Source: Brevibacterium sp. 239c (GTDB lineage Bacteria; Actinomycetota; Actinomycetes; Actinomycetales; Brevibacteriaceae). Taken from it: DNA of 64,000 nucleotides. A model generated the notes under the pieces. That model saw only the letters and a program-made list of their open reading frames with translations, was not told the DNA's origin and did no database searches. Every line of letters starts with the position of its first letter. Positions within the stretch are counted from its first letter, which is position 1. Below, one piece after another: positions 47,026 to 56,807 of this stretch. The position numbers were made by a program, and so were the translations under genes. The DNA lies in assembly GCF_900169365.1 (NCBI RefSeq), contig NZ_FXZH01000018.1, positions 1-64,000 on the forward strand, given 5' to 3'.

Positions 47026-48204
47026 ATGGAATTAGGAATCTTCACCATCGGAGATGTCACCACCGATCCCACCAATGGGTCCACGGTGTCTGAGAATCAG
47101 CGGATCAAGAACACTGTCGAGATCGCCAAGAAGGCCGAGGAAGTCGGCCTCGACGTCTTCGCCACCGGTCAGCACCACAACCCGCCGTTCGTCGCCCCCG
47201 CGAACCCGCCGGTCCTGCTCTCACACATCGCGGCACAGACGGAGAAGCTGCGTCTGTCGACAGCCACCACGTTGATCACCACCACCGACCCGGTGCGCAT
47301 CGCAGAGGATTACGCCTATGCTCAGCACCTTTCCGATGGCCGCATCAGCCTGGTCATGGGACGCGGCAACACGGGTCCAGTCTACCCCTGGTTCGGCAAG
47401 GACATCCGTTCGGGCATTCCACTGGCGGTCGAGAACTACAACCTGCTCTACCGCCTCTGGCGTGAGAAGAACATCGATTGGGAAGGCAAGTTCCGCACGC
47501 CTCTGGGCGGGTTCACCGTGACACCGACACCACTCGATGACGTTCCACCCTTCGTGTGGCATGGCTCGATCCGCAGCCCCGAGATCGCTGAACAGGCCGC
47601 GTACTACGGTGACGGATACTTCCACAACAATATCTTCTGGCCCGTGTCGCACACCGCCCGCATGGTCCAGCTCTACCGCCAGCGCTACGAATACTACGGA
47701 CACGGCGCGGCGCACCAGGCGATCGTCGGACTCGGCGGTCAGGTGTTCATGCGCAAGAACTCGCAGGACGCCGTCAACGAGTTCCGTCCCTACTTCGACA
47801 ACGCACCGGTCTACGGGCATGGACCCAGCCTCGAAGACTTCTCGACGCAGACCCCGCTGACCGTGGGATCGCCGCAGCAGGTCATCGAACGCACACTGAG
47901 CTTCCGCGACTGGGCCGGGGACTACCAGCGTCAGCTCTTCCTCATCGACCATGCGGGACTGCCGCAGAAGACGGTGCTGGAACAGCTCGACCTCCTCGGC
48001 GAGGAAGTCGTGCCGGTCTTGCGGAAGGAATTTGCGAAGGACCGTCCGGCCGATGTCCCCGATGCACCGACACACGAATCCCTCGTCATCCGCCACCGCG
48101 AGGGTCGGGACCCTATCCCCGGCGGTGGCCCCGGATCGCGTGCCTATGCCGATCGTCAGGCCAGGGCCGCGGAGCAGACTGCCACGGAAGGAGCTGATCG
48201 CTGA
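47026..48204 (+). CDS. LLM-class flavin-dependent oxidoreductase (CE1758 family)
   Basis: 392-residue TIM-barrel of the bacterial-luciferase-like superfamily. MELGIFTIGDVTTDP, FATGQHHNPPFVAPANPP, RLSTATTLITTTDPVRIAED and HLSDGRISLVMGRGNTGPVY match the CE1758 type from corynebacteria. It uses FMNH2 supplied by the partner reductase, whose start overlaps its stop (TGATG). The native substrate is unknown. A good GAAGGAG site precedes the ATG at 47026. Confidence 0.87.
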   Translation: MELGIFTIGDVTTDPTNGSTVSENQRIKNTVEIAKKAEEVGLDVFATGQHHNPPFVAPANPPVLLSHIAAQTEKLRLSTATTLITTTDPVRIAEDYAYAQHLSDGRISLVMGRGNTGPVYPWFGKDIRSGIPLAVENYNLLYRLWREKNIDWEGKFRTPLGGFTVTPTPLDDVPPFVWHGSIRSPEIAEQAAYYGDGYFHNNIFWPVSHTARMVQLYRQRYEYYGHGAAHQAIVGLGGQVFMRKNSQDAVNEFRPYFDNAPVYGHGPSLEDFSTQTPLTVGSPQQVIERTLSFRDWAGDYQRQLFLIDHAGLPQKTVLEQLDLLGEEVVPVLRKEFAKDRPADVPDAPTHESLVIRHREGRDPIPGGGPGSRAYADRQARAAEQTATEGADR

Positions 48205-48914
48205 TGCGGATTCTCAGCATCACGACCTCGTTGAGCGAGGACTCAACCACACTGAAACTGTCGAACAAGATCATCGCAGCGGCCACTTCTGCGGCAGACG
48301 ATGCGGGATTGAGCGCGGAGACCGAGCACATCAACGTGCGCAATCTGAGCTCGGACCTCACCGATATGGCACTGACCGGATTCCGCTCGGAGAACCTCGA
48401 AGAGGCATTCGCCAAGGTTGCCGAGGCGGATGTGATCGTCACCGTCGCACCCGTGTATAAGGTCGCGCCGGTGGGACTGCACACCTTGTTCTGGCAGCTC
48501 ATCGACGAAAAGGCCCTGGCGAACAAGCCCGTGCTCATCGGCTCCACCGGTGGCACACCGCGGCACTCGATGGCGGGGGAGACCGTGCTGCGCCCGATGC
48601 TGTCCTACCTCAAGGGCATCGTCGTGCCGACGACCATCTTCGCCGCGACCGATGACTGGGGCAGCGTCGAGGGCGGCCGCAACCTCAACGCTCGGATCGC
48701 CCAGGCCAGCGACGAACTGATCGGTTTGGCTGCGAGCCTGCACAGTGTCGCTGCTGATTCGGCTGCCGACAACGCAGACAAGCCCGACGACGCCGGTGCA
48801 GCGTCGGCGACGACCGGTGAGTTCGGAAGCCGCGGCGCGCGGCGGGATCCGAGTATCAATGATGAGTTCGATCCCGAGCTCATCACGCCGTTCGCCCAGT
48901 TGCTTGAGGGCTGA
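48204..48914 (+). CDS. NADPH-dependent FMN reductase (CE1759 family)
   Basis: 236-residue flavodoxin-like reductase (MRILSITTSLSEDSTTLKLS, VTVAPVYKVAPVGLHTLFWQ, IGSTGGTPRHSMAGET). The usual domain ends near residue 180; a polar tail of about 55 residues rich in Ala/Asp follows. It very likely supplies reduced FMN to the LLM enzyme, to which it is coupled by overlap. Confidence 0.88.
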   Translation: MRILSITTSLSEDSTTLKLSNKIIAAATSAADDAGLSAETEHINVRNLSSDLTDMALTGFRSENLEEAFAKVAEADVIVTVAPVYKVAPVGLHTLFWQLIDEKALANKPVLIGSTGGTPRHSMAGETVLRPMLSYLKGIVVPTTIFAATDDWGSVEGGRNLNARIAQASDELIGLAASLHSVAADSAADNADKPDDAGAASATTGEFGSRGARRDPSINDEFDPELITPFAQLLEG

Positions 48915-48916
48915 AG

Positions 48917-49381
48917 ATGGTCGACATCAAGCTCGGCCGGGACAGTGACGCACTCGCGCAGGAGTCGTGGCGTGCCTACTTCGAGACCTCACAGCGCATC
49001 CGGCAGAACTTGGAGGGCAACCTCAAGGACAGGGCGGGTCTGACCGTCAGCGACTACAACACATTGCTGCTCCTGTGGGAGGAGCCGACCCATCTGCTGA
49101 CGATGAGCGTGCTGGCCAAGAAACTCGTGTTCTCGCCATCACGGCTGAACTACCGGATCAAGGTGCTTGTAGACGCCGGCCTGGTGACGAAGACAGAATG
49201 TGCGGACGACAAACGGGCACACAACGTCGGCCTCACCGAGGTCGGTGCTCAGGTTTTCCTCAATGCGGGACGCCAGCACCGGGAGAACATCGACGATGTC
49301 TTCCTCTCCCACGTCAGCGATGAGGAACTCGAAGTCATCGGGGCTGTGTTCGCACGAATCGGCCGCGCCCTGCCGGAGTGA
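48917..49381 (+). CDS. MarR-family transcriptional regulator
   Basis: 154-residue winged-helix regulator: TVSDYNTLLLLWEEPTHLLT, recognition helix MSVLAKKLVFSPSRLNYRIK, and wing TKTECADDKRAHNVGLTEVG. Third gene of the LLM/FMN-reductase operon, two bases after its partner's stop, so probably a local repressor. The last codons and the stop are tandemly duplicated (see 49367). Confidence 0.88.
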   Translation: MVDIKLGRDSDALAQESWRAYFETSQRIRQNLEGNLKDRAGLTVSDYNTLLLLWEEPTHLLTMSVLAKKLVFSPSRLNYRIKVLVDAGLVTKTECADDKRAHNVGLTEVGAQVFLNAGRQHRENIDDVFLSHVSDEELEVIGAVFARIGRALPE

Positions 49382-49410
49382 GACTGTCGCCCTGCCGGAG
49401 TGAGACTGTC
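49367..49410 (+). repeat. Perfect 22-bp tandem duplication across the marR stop codon
   Basis: The unit GCCCTGCCGGAGTGAGACTG (continuing TC) occurs at 49367-49388, containing the real TGA stop at 49379-49381, and again without mismatch at 49389-49410. A third degenerate copy (CCCTGCCCGAGTGGGAC) lies near 49431. The 22-bp period puts the second TGA in another frame. Confidence 0.9.
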
Positions 49411-49468
49411 GGAATAGGTCTGGCGGACAGCCCTGCCCGAGTGGGACAGTTCGTGGGACAATGTGGCT

Positions 49469-50416
49469 ATGTCGATCAAGACCATTGCCTTCCCAGATTC
49501 TGAACTCCGCAACCGCGTCATCGCCCGGATCCCGGCGCATCAACGCGCCAACGTCGACCTCGTCGTTTACTCGGATGCCGAGAAGTCGGCGAAGCTGAGC
49601 CGAGACGATGTCGATGTCGTCGTGCTCCCGTACCTCAATTCGGGACCGACTATCGAGTTGCTCGACGATCTGCCGAACCTGGGTTTGGTCATCACCCAGA
49701 CCACCGGCTACGATCCGGTTGCGCACCTGCCTGAGCGTGGCATCGAGGTGGCCACCGCCTCGGGCGTGCACACCGGCGGAACCGCAGAACTTGCGCTGAC
49801 GCTGACCCTGGCCAGCTTGCGCGGCATCGACGATGCCGTGCGTGCCCAGAGTGCACGCATCTGGAACCACAAACGCAACCGCTCCCTGCAGGACCGTCGC
49901 GTCATGATCATCGGCGCCGGTGAGATCGGGTCGGCTATCGCCGATCGGTTCGCACCCTTCGAAGTCGACCTCACGCGGGTCGCGACGAAGGCACGTGAGG
50001 ATGATCGTGGCCACATCCACGGCGTCGATGATCTGCCGAAGCTGCTTCCTCACACCGAGGTGGTCGTGCTCATCACACCGCTGACCGAGTCCACGAACAA
50101 GCTCGTCGACAAGGACTTCTTGGCCCAGCTGCCCGACAACGCTCTCATTGTCAACGTCGCTCGGGGCAAGGTCGTCGACACCGAGGCACTCGTCGCCGAA
50201 CTGAGCACGGGCCGTCTCCATGCCGCTCTCGACGTCATGGATCCCGAGCCGCTGCCGGAGAACCATCCGCTGTGGGGGACACCGAATACCCTCATCACAC
50301 CTCATGAGGGAGGCGACACCTCAGCGTTCGAACCACGGGTGGTGCAGATTCTGGCCGAGCAGGTCCGCCGCCTCAACGATGGCGAAGCGCCGCTCAACCT
50401 CGTCTCGACGGAGTGA
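49469..50416 (+). CDS. D-2-hydroxyacid dehydrogenase
   Basis: 315-residue NAD(P)-dependent dehydrogenase. The nucleotide-binding motif is IGAGEIGSAIADRF. The catalytic Arg is in VNVARGKVVDTEALV, the Glu in DVMDPEPLPENHPLW and the His in ITPHEGG. It reduces or oxidises 2-keto/2-hydroxy acids; which one is not readable. The second ATG (49469) follows GTGGCT and is as likely as the one at 49463. Separate from the marR unit and followed by a terminator. Confidence 0.88.
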   Translation: MSIKTIAFPDSELRNRVIARIPAHQRANVDLVVYSDAEKSAKLSRDDVDVVVLPYLNSGPTIELLDDLPNLGLVITQTTGYDPVAHLPERGIEVATASGVHTGGTAELALTLTLASLRGIDDAVRAQSARIWNHKRNRSLQDRRVMIIGAGEIGSAIADRFAPFEVDLTRVATKAREDDRGHIHGVDDLPKLLPHTEVVVLITPLTESTNKLVDKDFLAQLPDNALIVNVARGKVVDTEALVAELSTGRLHAALDVMDPEPLPENHPLWGTPNTLITPHEGGDTSAFEPRVVQILAEQVRRLNDGEAPLNLVSTE

Positions 50417-50437
50417 TCGCAGCAGTTCTCGATCTAT

Positions 50438-50468
50438 CGCTCAGCGGTTCTTCTCGAACCGCTGAGCG
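50438..50468 (+). terminator. Terminator after the hydroxyacid dehydrogenase gene
   Basis: A perfect 13-bp stem (CGCTCAGCGGTTC with GAACCGCTGAGCG) has a 5-base loop, followed by GTTCTCGTT. Confidence 0.7.
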
Positions 50469-50573
50469 GTTCTCGTTGCACTGCCTCATCAGTTCTCGCT
50501 GACCGGTTCAAAACTAGTTCCAACATGCGAGAAATTGGCCTATACATGGTGGACTCCGGCGTAGAGTGCCTGC

Positions 50574-52286
50574 ATGAGCATTGATACGAATTCCACCAAC
50601 CCAGACATCAAACCACGTTCTCGCGACGTCACCGACGGCCTCGAAGCCACTGCCGCACGCGGCATGCTCCGAGCCGTCGGCATGGGCGACGACGACTGGG
50701 TCAAGCCACAGATTGCCATTGCGACCTCGTGGAACGAGATCACCCCGTGCAACATGTCACTGCAACGCCTCGGCGCGGCCGCCAAGGAAGGCGTGCACGA
50801 ATCAGGCGGATTCCCCCTGGAATTCGGCACCATCTCCGTCTCCGACGGCATCTCCATGGGCCACGAGGGCATGCACTACTCGCTGGTCTCACGTGAGGTC
50901 ATCACCGACTCCGTAGAGACCGTGATGAGCGCCGAACGACTCGACGGATCCGTCCTCATGGCCGGCTGTGACAAGTCGATCCCGGGCATGCTCATGGCAT
51001 CGGCCCGCCTCGGCCTTTCCAGCGTCTTCCTCTACAACGGCTCGATCATGCCGGGCACCGCGAAGATGTCGGACGGGTCCGAGAAGGAAGTCACCCTCAT
51101 CGACGCATTCGAAGCCGTCGGTGCCTGCCGCGCCGGAACCATCACCCAGGGTGACGTCGACGCCATTGAACGCGCTGTCTGCCCAGGTGAAGGTGCCTGT
51201 GGCGGCATGTACACCGCGAACACCATGGCCTCGGCAGCCGAGGCGATGGGCATGTCACTGCCCGGTTCGGCCGCCCCACCGGCCATCCACCGCGACCGCA
51301 CGATGTTCGCGCGCAAATCCGGTGACGCCGTCGTCAACCTGCTGCGTCAGGGGATCACGACGAAGGACATCATCACGAAGGAATCGCTGCACAACGCGAT
51401 CGCTGTGGTCATGGCCTTCGGTGGATCGACCAACGCGGTTCTCCACCTGCTGGCCATCGCCCACGAAGCCGGAGTCGAACTCGCCCTCGATGACTTCAAC
51501 CGCATCGGTGACAAGGTTCCGCACCTGGGCAACGTCAAGCCCTTCGGTCAGTACGTGATGAACGATGTCTTCAAGATCGGCGGCGTGCCCGTGATCATGA
51601 AGGCTCTGCTCGACAACGGCCTGATCAACGGTGACTGCATGACCGTGACAGGCAAGACCGTGGCCGAGAACCTCGAACACATCAACCCGCCGGATCCCGA
51701 CGGCAAGATCCTGCGCGCGATGGACAACCCGATCCACGCCACCGGTGGCCTCACCGTGCTCAAGGGCTCGATGGCGCCCGAAGGCGCGGTCGTGAAGTCC
51801 GCCGGCTTCGATGCCGATGTCTTCGAAGGCACTGCGCGCGTGTTCAACCAGGAGAAGCCGGCCATGGACGCCGTGCTCAACGGTGAACTGAAGAAGGGCG
51901 ATGTCGTCGTCATCCGCTATGAGGGCCCCAAGGGCGGCCCCGGCATGCGCGAGATGCTCGCCATCACCGGCGCGATCAAGGGCGCGGGCATCGGCAAGGA
52001 TGTCCTGCTGCTCACCGACGGTCGCTTTTCGGGCGGCTCCACCGGCCTGTGTATCGGCCACATTGCCCCCGAAGCTGTCGATGGCGGGCCCATCGCACTC
52101 GTCGAGGACGGGGATAAGATCACCGTCGACATCGCGGCCCGTTCGATCGAGCTCGATGTCTCCGAGGAGGTCCTCGCTGAGCGTCGCAAGACTTGGACGA
52201 TCCCCGACAACCACCGCCTGACCGGTGTGCTCGGCAAGTACGCGAAGCTCGTGCAGTCGGCCTCCACCGGAGCGGTCTGCTTCTGA
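50574..52286 (+). CDS. ilvD: Dihydroxy-acid dehydratase
   Basis: 570-residue Fe-S dehydratase of valine, leucine and isoleucine synthesis. Cluster and metal motifs are visible: [24 protein letters not shown] and [35 protein letters not shown] is the C-terminal signature. Standalone, with a hairpin terminator at 52353. Confidence 0.96.
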   Translation: MSIDTNSTNPDIKPRSRDVTDGLEATAARGMLRAVGMGDDDWVKPQIAIATSWNEITPCNMSLQRLGAAAKEGVHESGGFPLEFGTISVSDGISMGHEGMHYSLVSREVITDSVETVMSAERLDGSVLMAGCDKSIPGMLMASARLGLSSVFLYNGSIMPGTAKMSDGSEKEVTLIDAFEAVGACRAGTITQGDVDAIERAVCPGEGACGGMYTANTMASAAEAMGMSLPGSAAPPAIHRDRTMFARKSGDAVVNLLRQGITTKDIITKESLHNAIAVVMAFGGSTNAVLHLLAIAHEAGVELALDDFNRIGDKVPHLGNVKPFGQYVMNDVFKIGGVPVIMKALLDNGLINGDCMTVTGKTVAENLEHINPPDPDGKILRAMDNPIHATGGLTVLKGSMAPEGAVVKSAGFDADVFEGTARVFNQEKPAMDAVLNGELKKGDVVVIRYEGPKGGPGMREMLAITGAIKGAGIGKDVLLLTDGRFSGGSTGLCIGHIAPEAVDGGPIALVEDGDKITVDIAARSIELDVSEEVLAERRKTWTIPDNHRLTGVLGKYAKLVQSASTGAVCF

Positions 52287-52352
52287 GCAGAGAACACCTG
52301 ATGATCTGATCATCGAAGAGCTGACCCGCCTCTGCGTGGGGGAGCGAATCAT

Positions 52353-52392
52353 CGCCGAGGCGGTACGGACGAATGTCCGCACCGCCTCGGCG
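52353..52392 (+). terminator. Terminator after ilvD
   Basis: CGCCGAGGCGGTACGGAC pairs with GTCCGCACCGCCTCGGCG (one A-C mismatch) around GAAT, followed by TTTCTG. Confidence 0.8.
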
Positions 52393-52525
52393 TTTCTGTG
52401 CCTGAGGAAGCGAAATACCAACTGTTGTTACCTAAATGTAACCACGGCGTGTCGCCCGAGAATCTGCGGCACGGGCGGTAGGAGAAAAAGAAATTGAGCA
52501 AGGCTCTTTGTGCGGAGGATCACAC

Positions 52526-52561
52526 ATGGATACAGTTCATCTTACGTTCAGTTGTTTGTGA
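52526..52561 (+). CDS. Candidate 11-residue leader peptide upstream of the peptide transporter
   Basis: ATG at 52526 encodes MDTVHLTFSCL then TGA. A textbook Shine-Dalgarno (GGAGG at 52514-52518) stands seven bases before it. No known leader family. It may be a translated leader controlling the operon that begins at 52747. Low certainty, since very short ORFs arise by chance. Confidence 0.35.
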   Translation: MDTVHLTFSCL

Positions 52562-52630
52562 TGGTTCATGGAGGAACTGTGCAAAATCACTGAACTGACA
52601 ACACTTGACGCAAAGGAACTTTGATTGCAG

Positions 52631-52738
52631 ATGACTCGTCAACCCCTCGAGATTCGCAAAGAGATCTATTCCCTCATCCCCGGGCCGATGCATCAGCCAG
52701 AGACCGATCACGGAAGCTCTCACGCTGCAGCTGCTTAG
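52631..52738 (+). CDS. Candidate 35-residue small protein upstream of the permease gene
   Basis: ATG at 52631 opens a 36-codon frame (MTRQPLEIRKEIYSLIPGP... ending H-A-A-A-A) with AAAGGA about 13 bases upstream, ending nine bases before the dppB-like start. Protein-like in the first half. Either a small real gene, a second leader, or chance. Confidence 0.35.
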   Translation: MTRQPLEIRKEIYSLIPGPMHQPETDHGSSHAAAA

Positions 52739-52746
52739 GTCTGGGC

Positions 52747-53730
52747 ATGGGCAAATACGTTCTTCGACGTTTCGTCAACTATTTCATCTTGGCCTTCATC
52801 GCTACTGTCACCGCCTACATCACCTCGAGTGCCTTCATGGATCCGGCCGCCCGGTATCGGGGCCAGAATCCGCCGCTGTCGGAAGCCTCGATCAAGTCCA
52901 TCCTCGACGGACACGGGACCAACCCGGATGTTCCGATCATCGAACGCACGTGGTCATGGCTGACGAATATCTTCCTCCACGGAGACTTCTCGACGACGGT
53001 CCACAACAATCCTGTCTTCCAGGAGATCATGACTCGGGCAGGTGTCAGCCTCAAGCTTCTGCTCATCGGTTCCATCCTCGGCGCCATCCTGGGTGTCGTC
53101 CTCGGCGTGTGGGGTGCCGTTAGGCAATACAAGGCCTCCGACCAGGCCGTGACTTATGCGTCCTATCTGATCATCGCCACACCGACATTTGTCATCGGTG
53201 TGGTACTAATGATCATCGCCACTGCGTTCAACGGTCTCATCGGCACAAGTCTTATTCGCTTCACGGGCGAATACACGGCGGACATACCGCCTGGCGTCTT
53301 CCCGTGGTTCACCGATCAGCTCTCTCATATGCTGTTGCCGACTTTGGCATTGGTGATGATGGGCGCTGCCACATACTCGCGCTATCAGCGGTCGGTCATG
53401 CTCGATGTGTTGGCCTCCGACTTCATCCGCACCGCACGCTCGAAGGGACGCACCCGCAAGACCGCCTTGGTCAAGCACGGTGTTCGCGTGGCTCTCATCC
53501 CGATGTCTACTTACTTCGCTTACGCCTTCGGCACACTTGTCGCGGGTTCGGCGATGCTCGAGGTGGTGTTCTCCTGGCACGGCATGGGTGAGTTCACCAT
53601 CAACTCGATCCTGCAGTCCGATATCAATGCTGCTGCCGGGTCCGTTCTTTTCATCGCAGTGCTGACTCTGATCTCTTCGACTCTTTCGGAGGTTCTCTAC
53701 GCTGCCCTCGACCCGAGAGTGAGGATCTGA
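52747..53730 (+). CDS. dppB: Peptide ABC transporter permease (DppB/OppB type)
   Basis: 327-residue inner-membrane permease with about six helices (VLRRFVNYFILAFIATVTAY at the start) and the EAA loop, the ATPase contact, in SRYQRSVMLDVLASDFIRTA, followed by RSKGRTRKTALVKHG. ATG at 52747; a longer start at 52621 lacks support. First gene of the transporter operon (B-C-DF-A order). Substrate probably oligopeptides. Confidence 0.9.
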   Translation: MGKYVLRRFVNYFILAFIATVTAYITSSAFMDPAARYRGQNPPLSEASIKSILDGHGTNPDVPIIERTWSWLTNIFLHGDFSTTVHNNPVFQEIMTRAGVSLKLLLIGSILGAILGVVLGVWGAVRQYKASDQAVTYASYLIIATPTFVIGVVLMIIATAFNGLIGTSLIRFTGEYTADIPPGVFPWFTDQLSHMLLPTLALVMMGAATYSRYQRSVMLDVLASDFIRTARSKGRTRKTALVKHGVRVALIPMSTYFAYAFGTLVAGSAMLEVVFSWHGMGEFTINSILQSDINAAAGSVLFIAVLTLISSTLSEVLYAALDPRVRI

Positions 53731-53731
53731 C

Positions 53732-54649
53732 ATGGCCACCGATCTTCCGATCTCCACGACTCCCGACACCGAGGTTGTGCCTCGTCGTTCGAAACCCACC
53801 TCCCGTCTGGCCCTGGTCTGGCGCCGACTGCGCTCGACTCCGCGCTTCTGGGTCGGCGGCATCATGCTCGCCTTCTTCGTTCTCTTCGCGCTCTTCGGCA
53901 ATTCGATCAACATTTACACGCCCACCGACCAGGACATCTACGCACTCAACAAAGCGCCGAGCGCACAGCACTGGTTCGGCACGAACACCATCGGCCAGGA
54001 CATCTATGCCCAGACTGTTGCAGGCCTGCAAAAATCTCTGCTCATCGGCATCATCGCCGGGCCTGCAGCGAGTCTTCTGGCAGCGATCATCGGTTCGACA
54101 GCAGGCTACTTCGGCGGCCGCATCGAAGTCGTCATCGTGTGGTTCATCAACCTGCTTCTCGTCCTGCCCTCGTTCTTCATCCTCGTTCTCCTGGCGCCGA
54201 TGCTGCGCCAACTGTCGTGGATGGCGATCGTCGTCTTCCTCGCCCTGTTCGGATGGATGATCATGGCCCAGGTTGTGAGGAACCAGACGAAGGCCATCAA
54301 GGACCGTGACTTCGTCAAGGCGGCACGGTACATGGGGGTCTCCACTCCACGGATCCTGAGTCGGCACATCATTCCGAACGTTGCGTCGATCCTCATTGTC
54401 GATGCCACTTTGGGCGTGGTCTCGGCGATCCTGACTGAAACCTCCCTGAGCTACTTCAACCTCGGAATCCAGAAGCCCGATGTCTCCATCGGCACACTCT
54501 TGGCCGAGGGGTCCGGGGCGGCTGTGACCCGACCGTGGCTATTCGTCTTTCCCGCCGGCGTCCTCGTTCTCATGCTCTTCGCCATCAGCTTGATGGCTGA
54601 TGCACTCCGTGACGCCATCGATCCCACCTCAGGAGCCAATCGTGACTGA
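53732..54649 (+). CDS. dppC: Peptide ABC transporter permease (DppC/OppC type)
   Basis: 305-residue second permease. LRSTPRFWVGGIMLAFFVLF opens the first helix, HWFGTNTIGQDIYAQTVAG is the family motif of OppC-type proteins, and KDRDFVKAARYMGVSTPRIL is the EAA loop. It follows dppB by one base and overlaps the ATPase start. Confidence 0.9.
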   Translation: MATDLPISTTPDTEVVPRRSKPTSRLALVWRRLRSTPRFWVGGIMLAFFVLFALFGNSINIYTPTDQDIYALNKAPSAQHWFGTNTIGQDIYAQTVAGLQKSLLIGIIAGPAASLLAAIIGSTAGYFGGRIEVVIVWFINLLLVLPSFFILVLLAPMLRQLSWMAIVVFLALFGWMIMAQVVRNQTKAIKDRDFVKAARYMGVSTPRILSRHIIPNVASILIVDATLGVVSAILTETSLSYFNLGIQKPDVSIGTLLAEGSGAAVTRPWLFVFPAGVLVLMLFAISLMADALRDAIDPTSGANRD

Positions 54650-56747
54650 GACTCTCAGCACCAACCGATCCACACCACCTGCACAGGCCCCGATCCTCGA
54701 GGTCCGGGACCTGGCCGTCACCTTTCCCAATCCGAAGGGGGATGTGCAGGCGGTTCGCGGAGTCAACTACGAAGTCATGCCGGGTGAATTCCTGGGCATC
54801 GTCGGAGAATCAGGCTCCGGCAAATCCGTGTCGTCGATGGCTGTGATGGGGCTGCTTCCCTCCACCGCCCAAGTCAATGGCTCTATCCGATACCGCGGAC
54901 GATCACTGTTGGACATGGACGACCATGCGATGTCGAAGTTGCGCGGTTCCGAGATCGCCATGGTGTTCCAGGACCCGCTGTCGGCACTGACTCCGGTCTA
55001 TTCGATCGGCGAACAGATCTCAGAGGGTCTACTCCTCCACGATCCGAGCCTGTCGAAGGAGGCAGCGCACAGCAGGGCGATCGAACTTCTGCGTGTGGTC
55101 GGCATTCCAGGACCCGAACGAAGGGTCAGGGCATACCCTCACGAGTTCTCCGGAGGAATGCGCCAACGAGCCATGATCGCGATCGCGATCGCCAACGATC
55201 CTGACCTCATCATCGCCGATGAGCCGACCACCGCACTCGACGTCACGATCCAAGCCCAGATCCTCGACGTCCTGCAGAAGGCGCGTGAGATCACTGGAGC
55301 AGCTATTGTGCTCATCACGCACGACCTCGGCGTGGTGGCAGGCAATGCAGACCGCATCGCCGTCATGTACGCCGGTCGCCTCGTCGAGACGGGGCCGGTC
55401 GAACAGGTCTTCGCTCGACCACAGATGCCCTATACGACCGGGCTGCTGCGTTCGGTGCCGAACCTGGCGACGGCCGGAACCCAGCGACTCGTTCCCCTCG
55501 AAGGGAAGCCGCCTTCGCTGTCGAATATGATCCCGGGCTGTCCCTTCGCTCCGCGGTGCCCGATCGCCCTCGACATCTGCCATGAGGTCGAACCCGAACT
55601 CGTCTCACACGGCACACCCGATGTTTCCGCCGCCTGCCACCGGGCCGATGAGATCGCCTCGGGAAGCCTGACCGCCGGCACGATCTTCCCCCGACCCGAG
55701 CCGGTCGAGAAGCGGGTGAAGAACAGCGAAGCCGAACGGGTCCTCGAAGTCACCGGGCTGCAGAAGCACTTCCCGCTGCTCAAGGGAGCAGTCTTCAAAC
55801 GGCAGATCGGAACCGTGCGAGCCGTCGACGGCATCGATCTGGAGATCAGAGAAGGACAGACACTCGGTCTCGTCGGAGAGTCCGGCTGCGGCAAGTCCAC
55901 GACCATCGGTGAGGTCCTGGAGATGGTGGCGCCTCAGAAGGGACAGATCGTCATCAACGGCGTTGACGTTTCTGAGCTGTCAAAACGAGAGCGTTTGGCG
56001 ATGCGCAAGGATGTCCAGGTCGTGTTCCAGGATCCGATGGCCGCGATCGATCCGCGGTTGCCGATCGGCGAGGTGATCGCGGAACCACTGACCGTTCACA
56101 AGGTCCCGGCCAAGCAGCGTCATGACACCGTCGCAGAGATGCTCGAACTGGTGGGCCTCGACGCGAACATGGCAGATCGGTATCCGCACGAATTCTCCGG
56201 AGGCCAGCGTCAGCGCATCGGCATCGCCCGGGCACTCGTGACCAACCCGAAGCTGTTGGTGCTCGACGAACCGGTCTCCGCCCTTGACGTGTCCGTACAG
56301 GCTGGTGTCATCAACCTGTTGGAGGACCTGCGCGACTCACTCGGGCTGTCCTACCTGTTTGTCGCCCATGACCTGGCGGTCGTGAGACAGATCGCCGATC
56401 ACGTTGCGGTGATGTACTTGGGCCGTATCGTCGAATTCGGCTCCTCTGAAGATCTCTACGACAACCCCCAGCACCCCTACACCAGGGCGCTGATGTCGGC
56501 GATTCCGGTGCCCGATCCGAAGATCGAACGATCGCGTGAGCGAGTGCTGCTCTCCGGTGACCTCCCGAGCCCGACCGACGAGATCTCCGGGTGCAGTTTC
56601 CGCACTCGGTGCCCGCTCTTCTCGCTGCTGCCCGAGAGCGAGCAGCACAGATGCACGCACGAGGATCCCCAGCCTCGGCGGGCGGAGGCGACCCTGGTGG
56701 CCTGCCATTTCTCCGAACGTATCGGCGAACTCGAACGCTCGGACTGA
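54642..56747 (+). CDS. Fused dipeptide ABC transporter ATPases (DppD-DppF type)
   Basis: 701 residues carrying two complete ATPase domains. First: Walker A GESGSGKS, signature FSGGMRQRAMIA, Walker B LIIADEPTTALD. Second: GESGCGKS, FSGGQRQRIGIA, LLVLDEPVSALD. Each domain ends in the Cys-containing tail typical of oligopeptide ATPases (CPFAPRCPIALDIC, CSFRTRCPLFS). A GTG start at 54642 overlaps the dppC stop. One protein replaces the usual DppD plus DppF pair. Confidence 0.92.
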   Translation: MTETLSTNRSTPPAQAPILEVRDLAVTFPNPKGDVQAVRGVNYEVMPGEFLGIVGESGSGKSVSSMAVMGLLPSTAQVNGSIRYRGRSLLDMDDHAMSKLRGSEIAMVFQDPLSALTPVYSIGEQISEGLLLHDPSLSKEAAHSRAIELLRVVGIPGPERRVRAYPHEFSGGMRQRAMIAIAIANDPDLIIADEPTTALDVTIQAQILDVLQKAREITGAAIVLITHDLGVVAGNADRIAVMYAGRLVETGPVEQVFARPQMPYTTGLLRSVPNLATAGTQRLVPLEGKPPSLSNMIPGCPFAPRCPIALDICHEVEPELVSHGTPDVSAACHRADEIASGSLTAGTIFPRPEPVEKRVKNSEAERVLEVTGLQKHFPLLKGAVFKRQIGTVRAVDGIDLEIREGQTLGLVGESGCGKSTTIGEVLEMVAPQKGQIVINGVDVSELSKRERLAMRKDVQVVFQDPMAAIDPRLPIGEVIAEPLTVHKVPAKQRHDTVAEMLELVGLDANMADRYPHEFSGGQRQRIGIARALVTNPKLLVLDEPVSALDVSVQAGVINLLEDLRDSLGLSYLFVAHDLAVVRQIADHVAVMYLGRIVEFGSSEDLYDNPQHPYTRALMSAIPVPDPKIERSRERVLLSGDLPSPTDEISGCSFRTRCPLFSLLPESEQHRCTHEDPQPRRAEATLVACHFSERIGELERSD

Positions 56748-56807
56748 GTGAGCCCGACCCAGCACTCACCCATCGATTCCCACACAGAGAACAGGAAAGA
56801 GGAACTC

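Noticed and set aside
51255..52421. Long open frame antisense to ilvD
   Set aside because: High-GC third-position shadow; ilvD on the other strand is unmistakable.
54642..56747. The fused DppD-DppF ATPase as a possible novelty
   Set aside because: Fused double ATPases are well known in actinobacterial peptide transporters.
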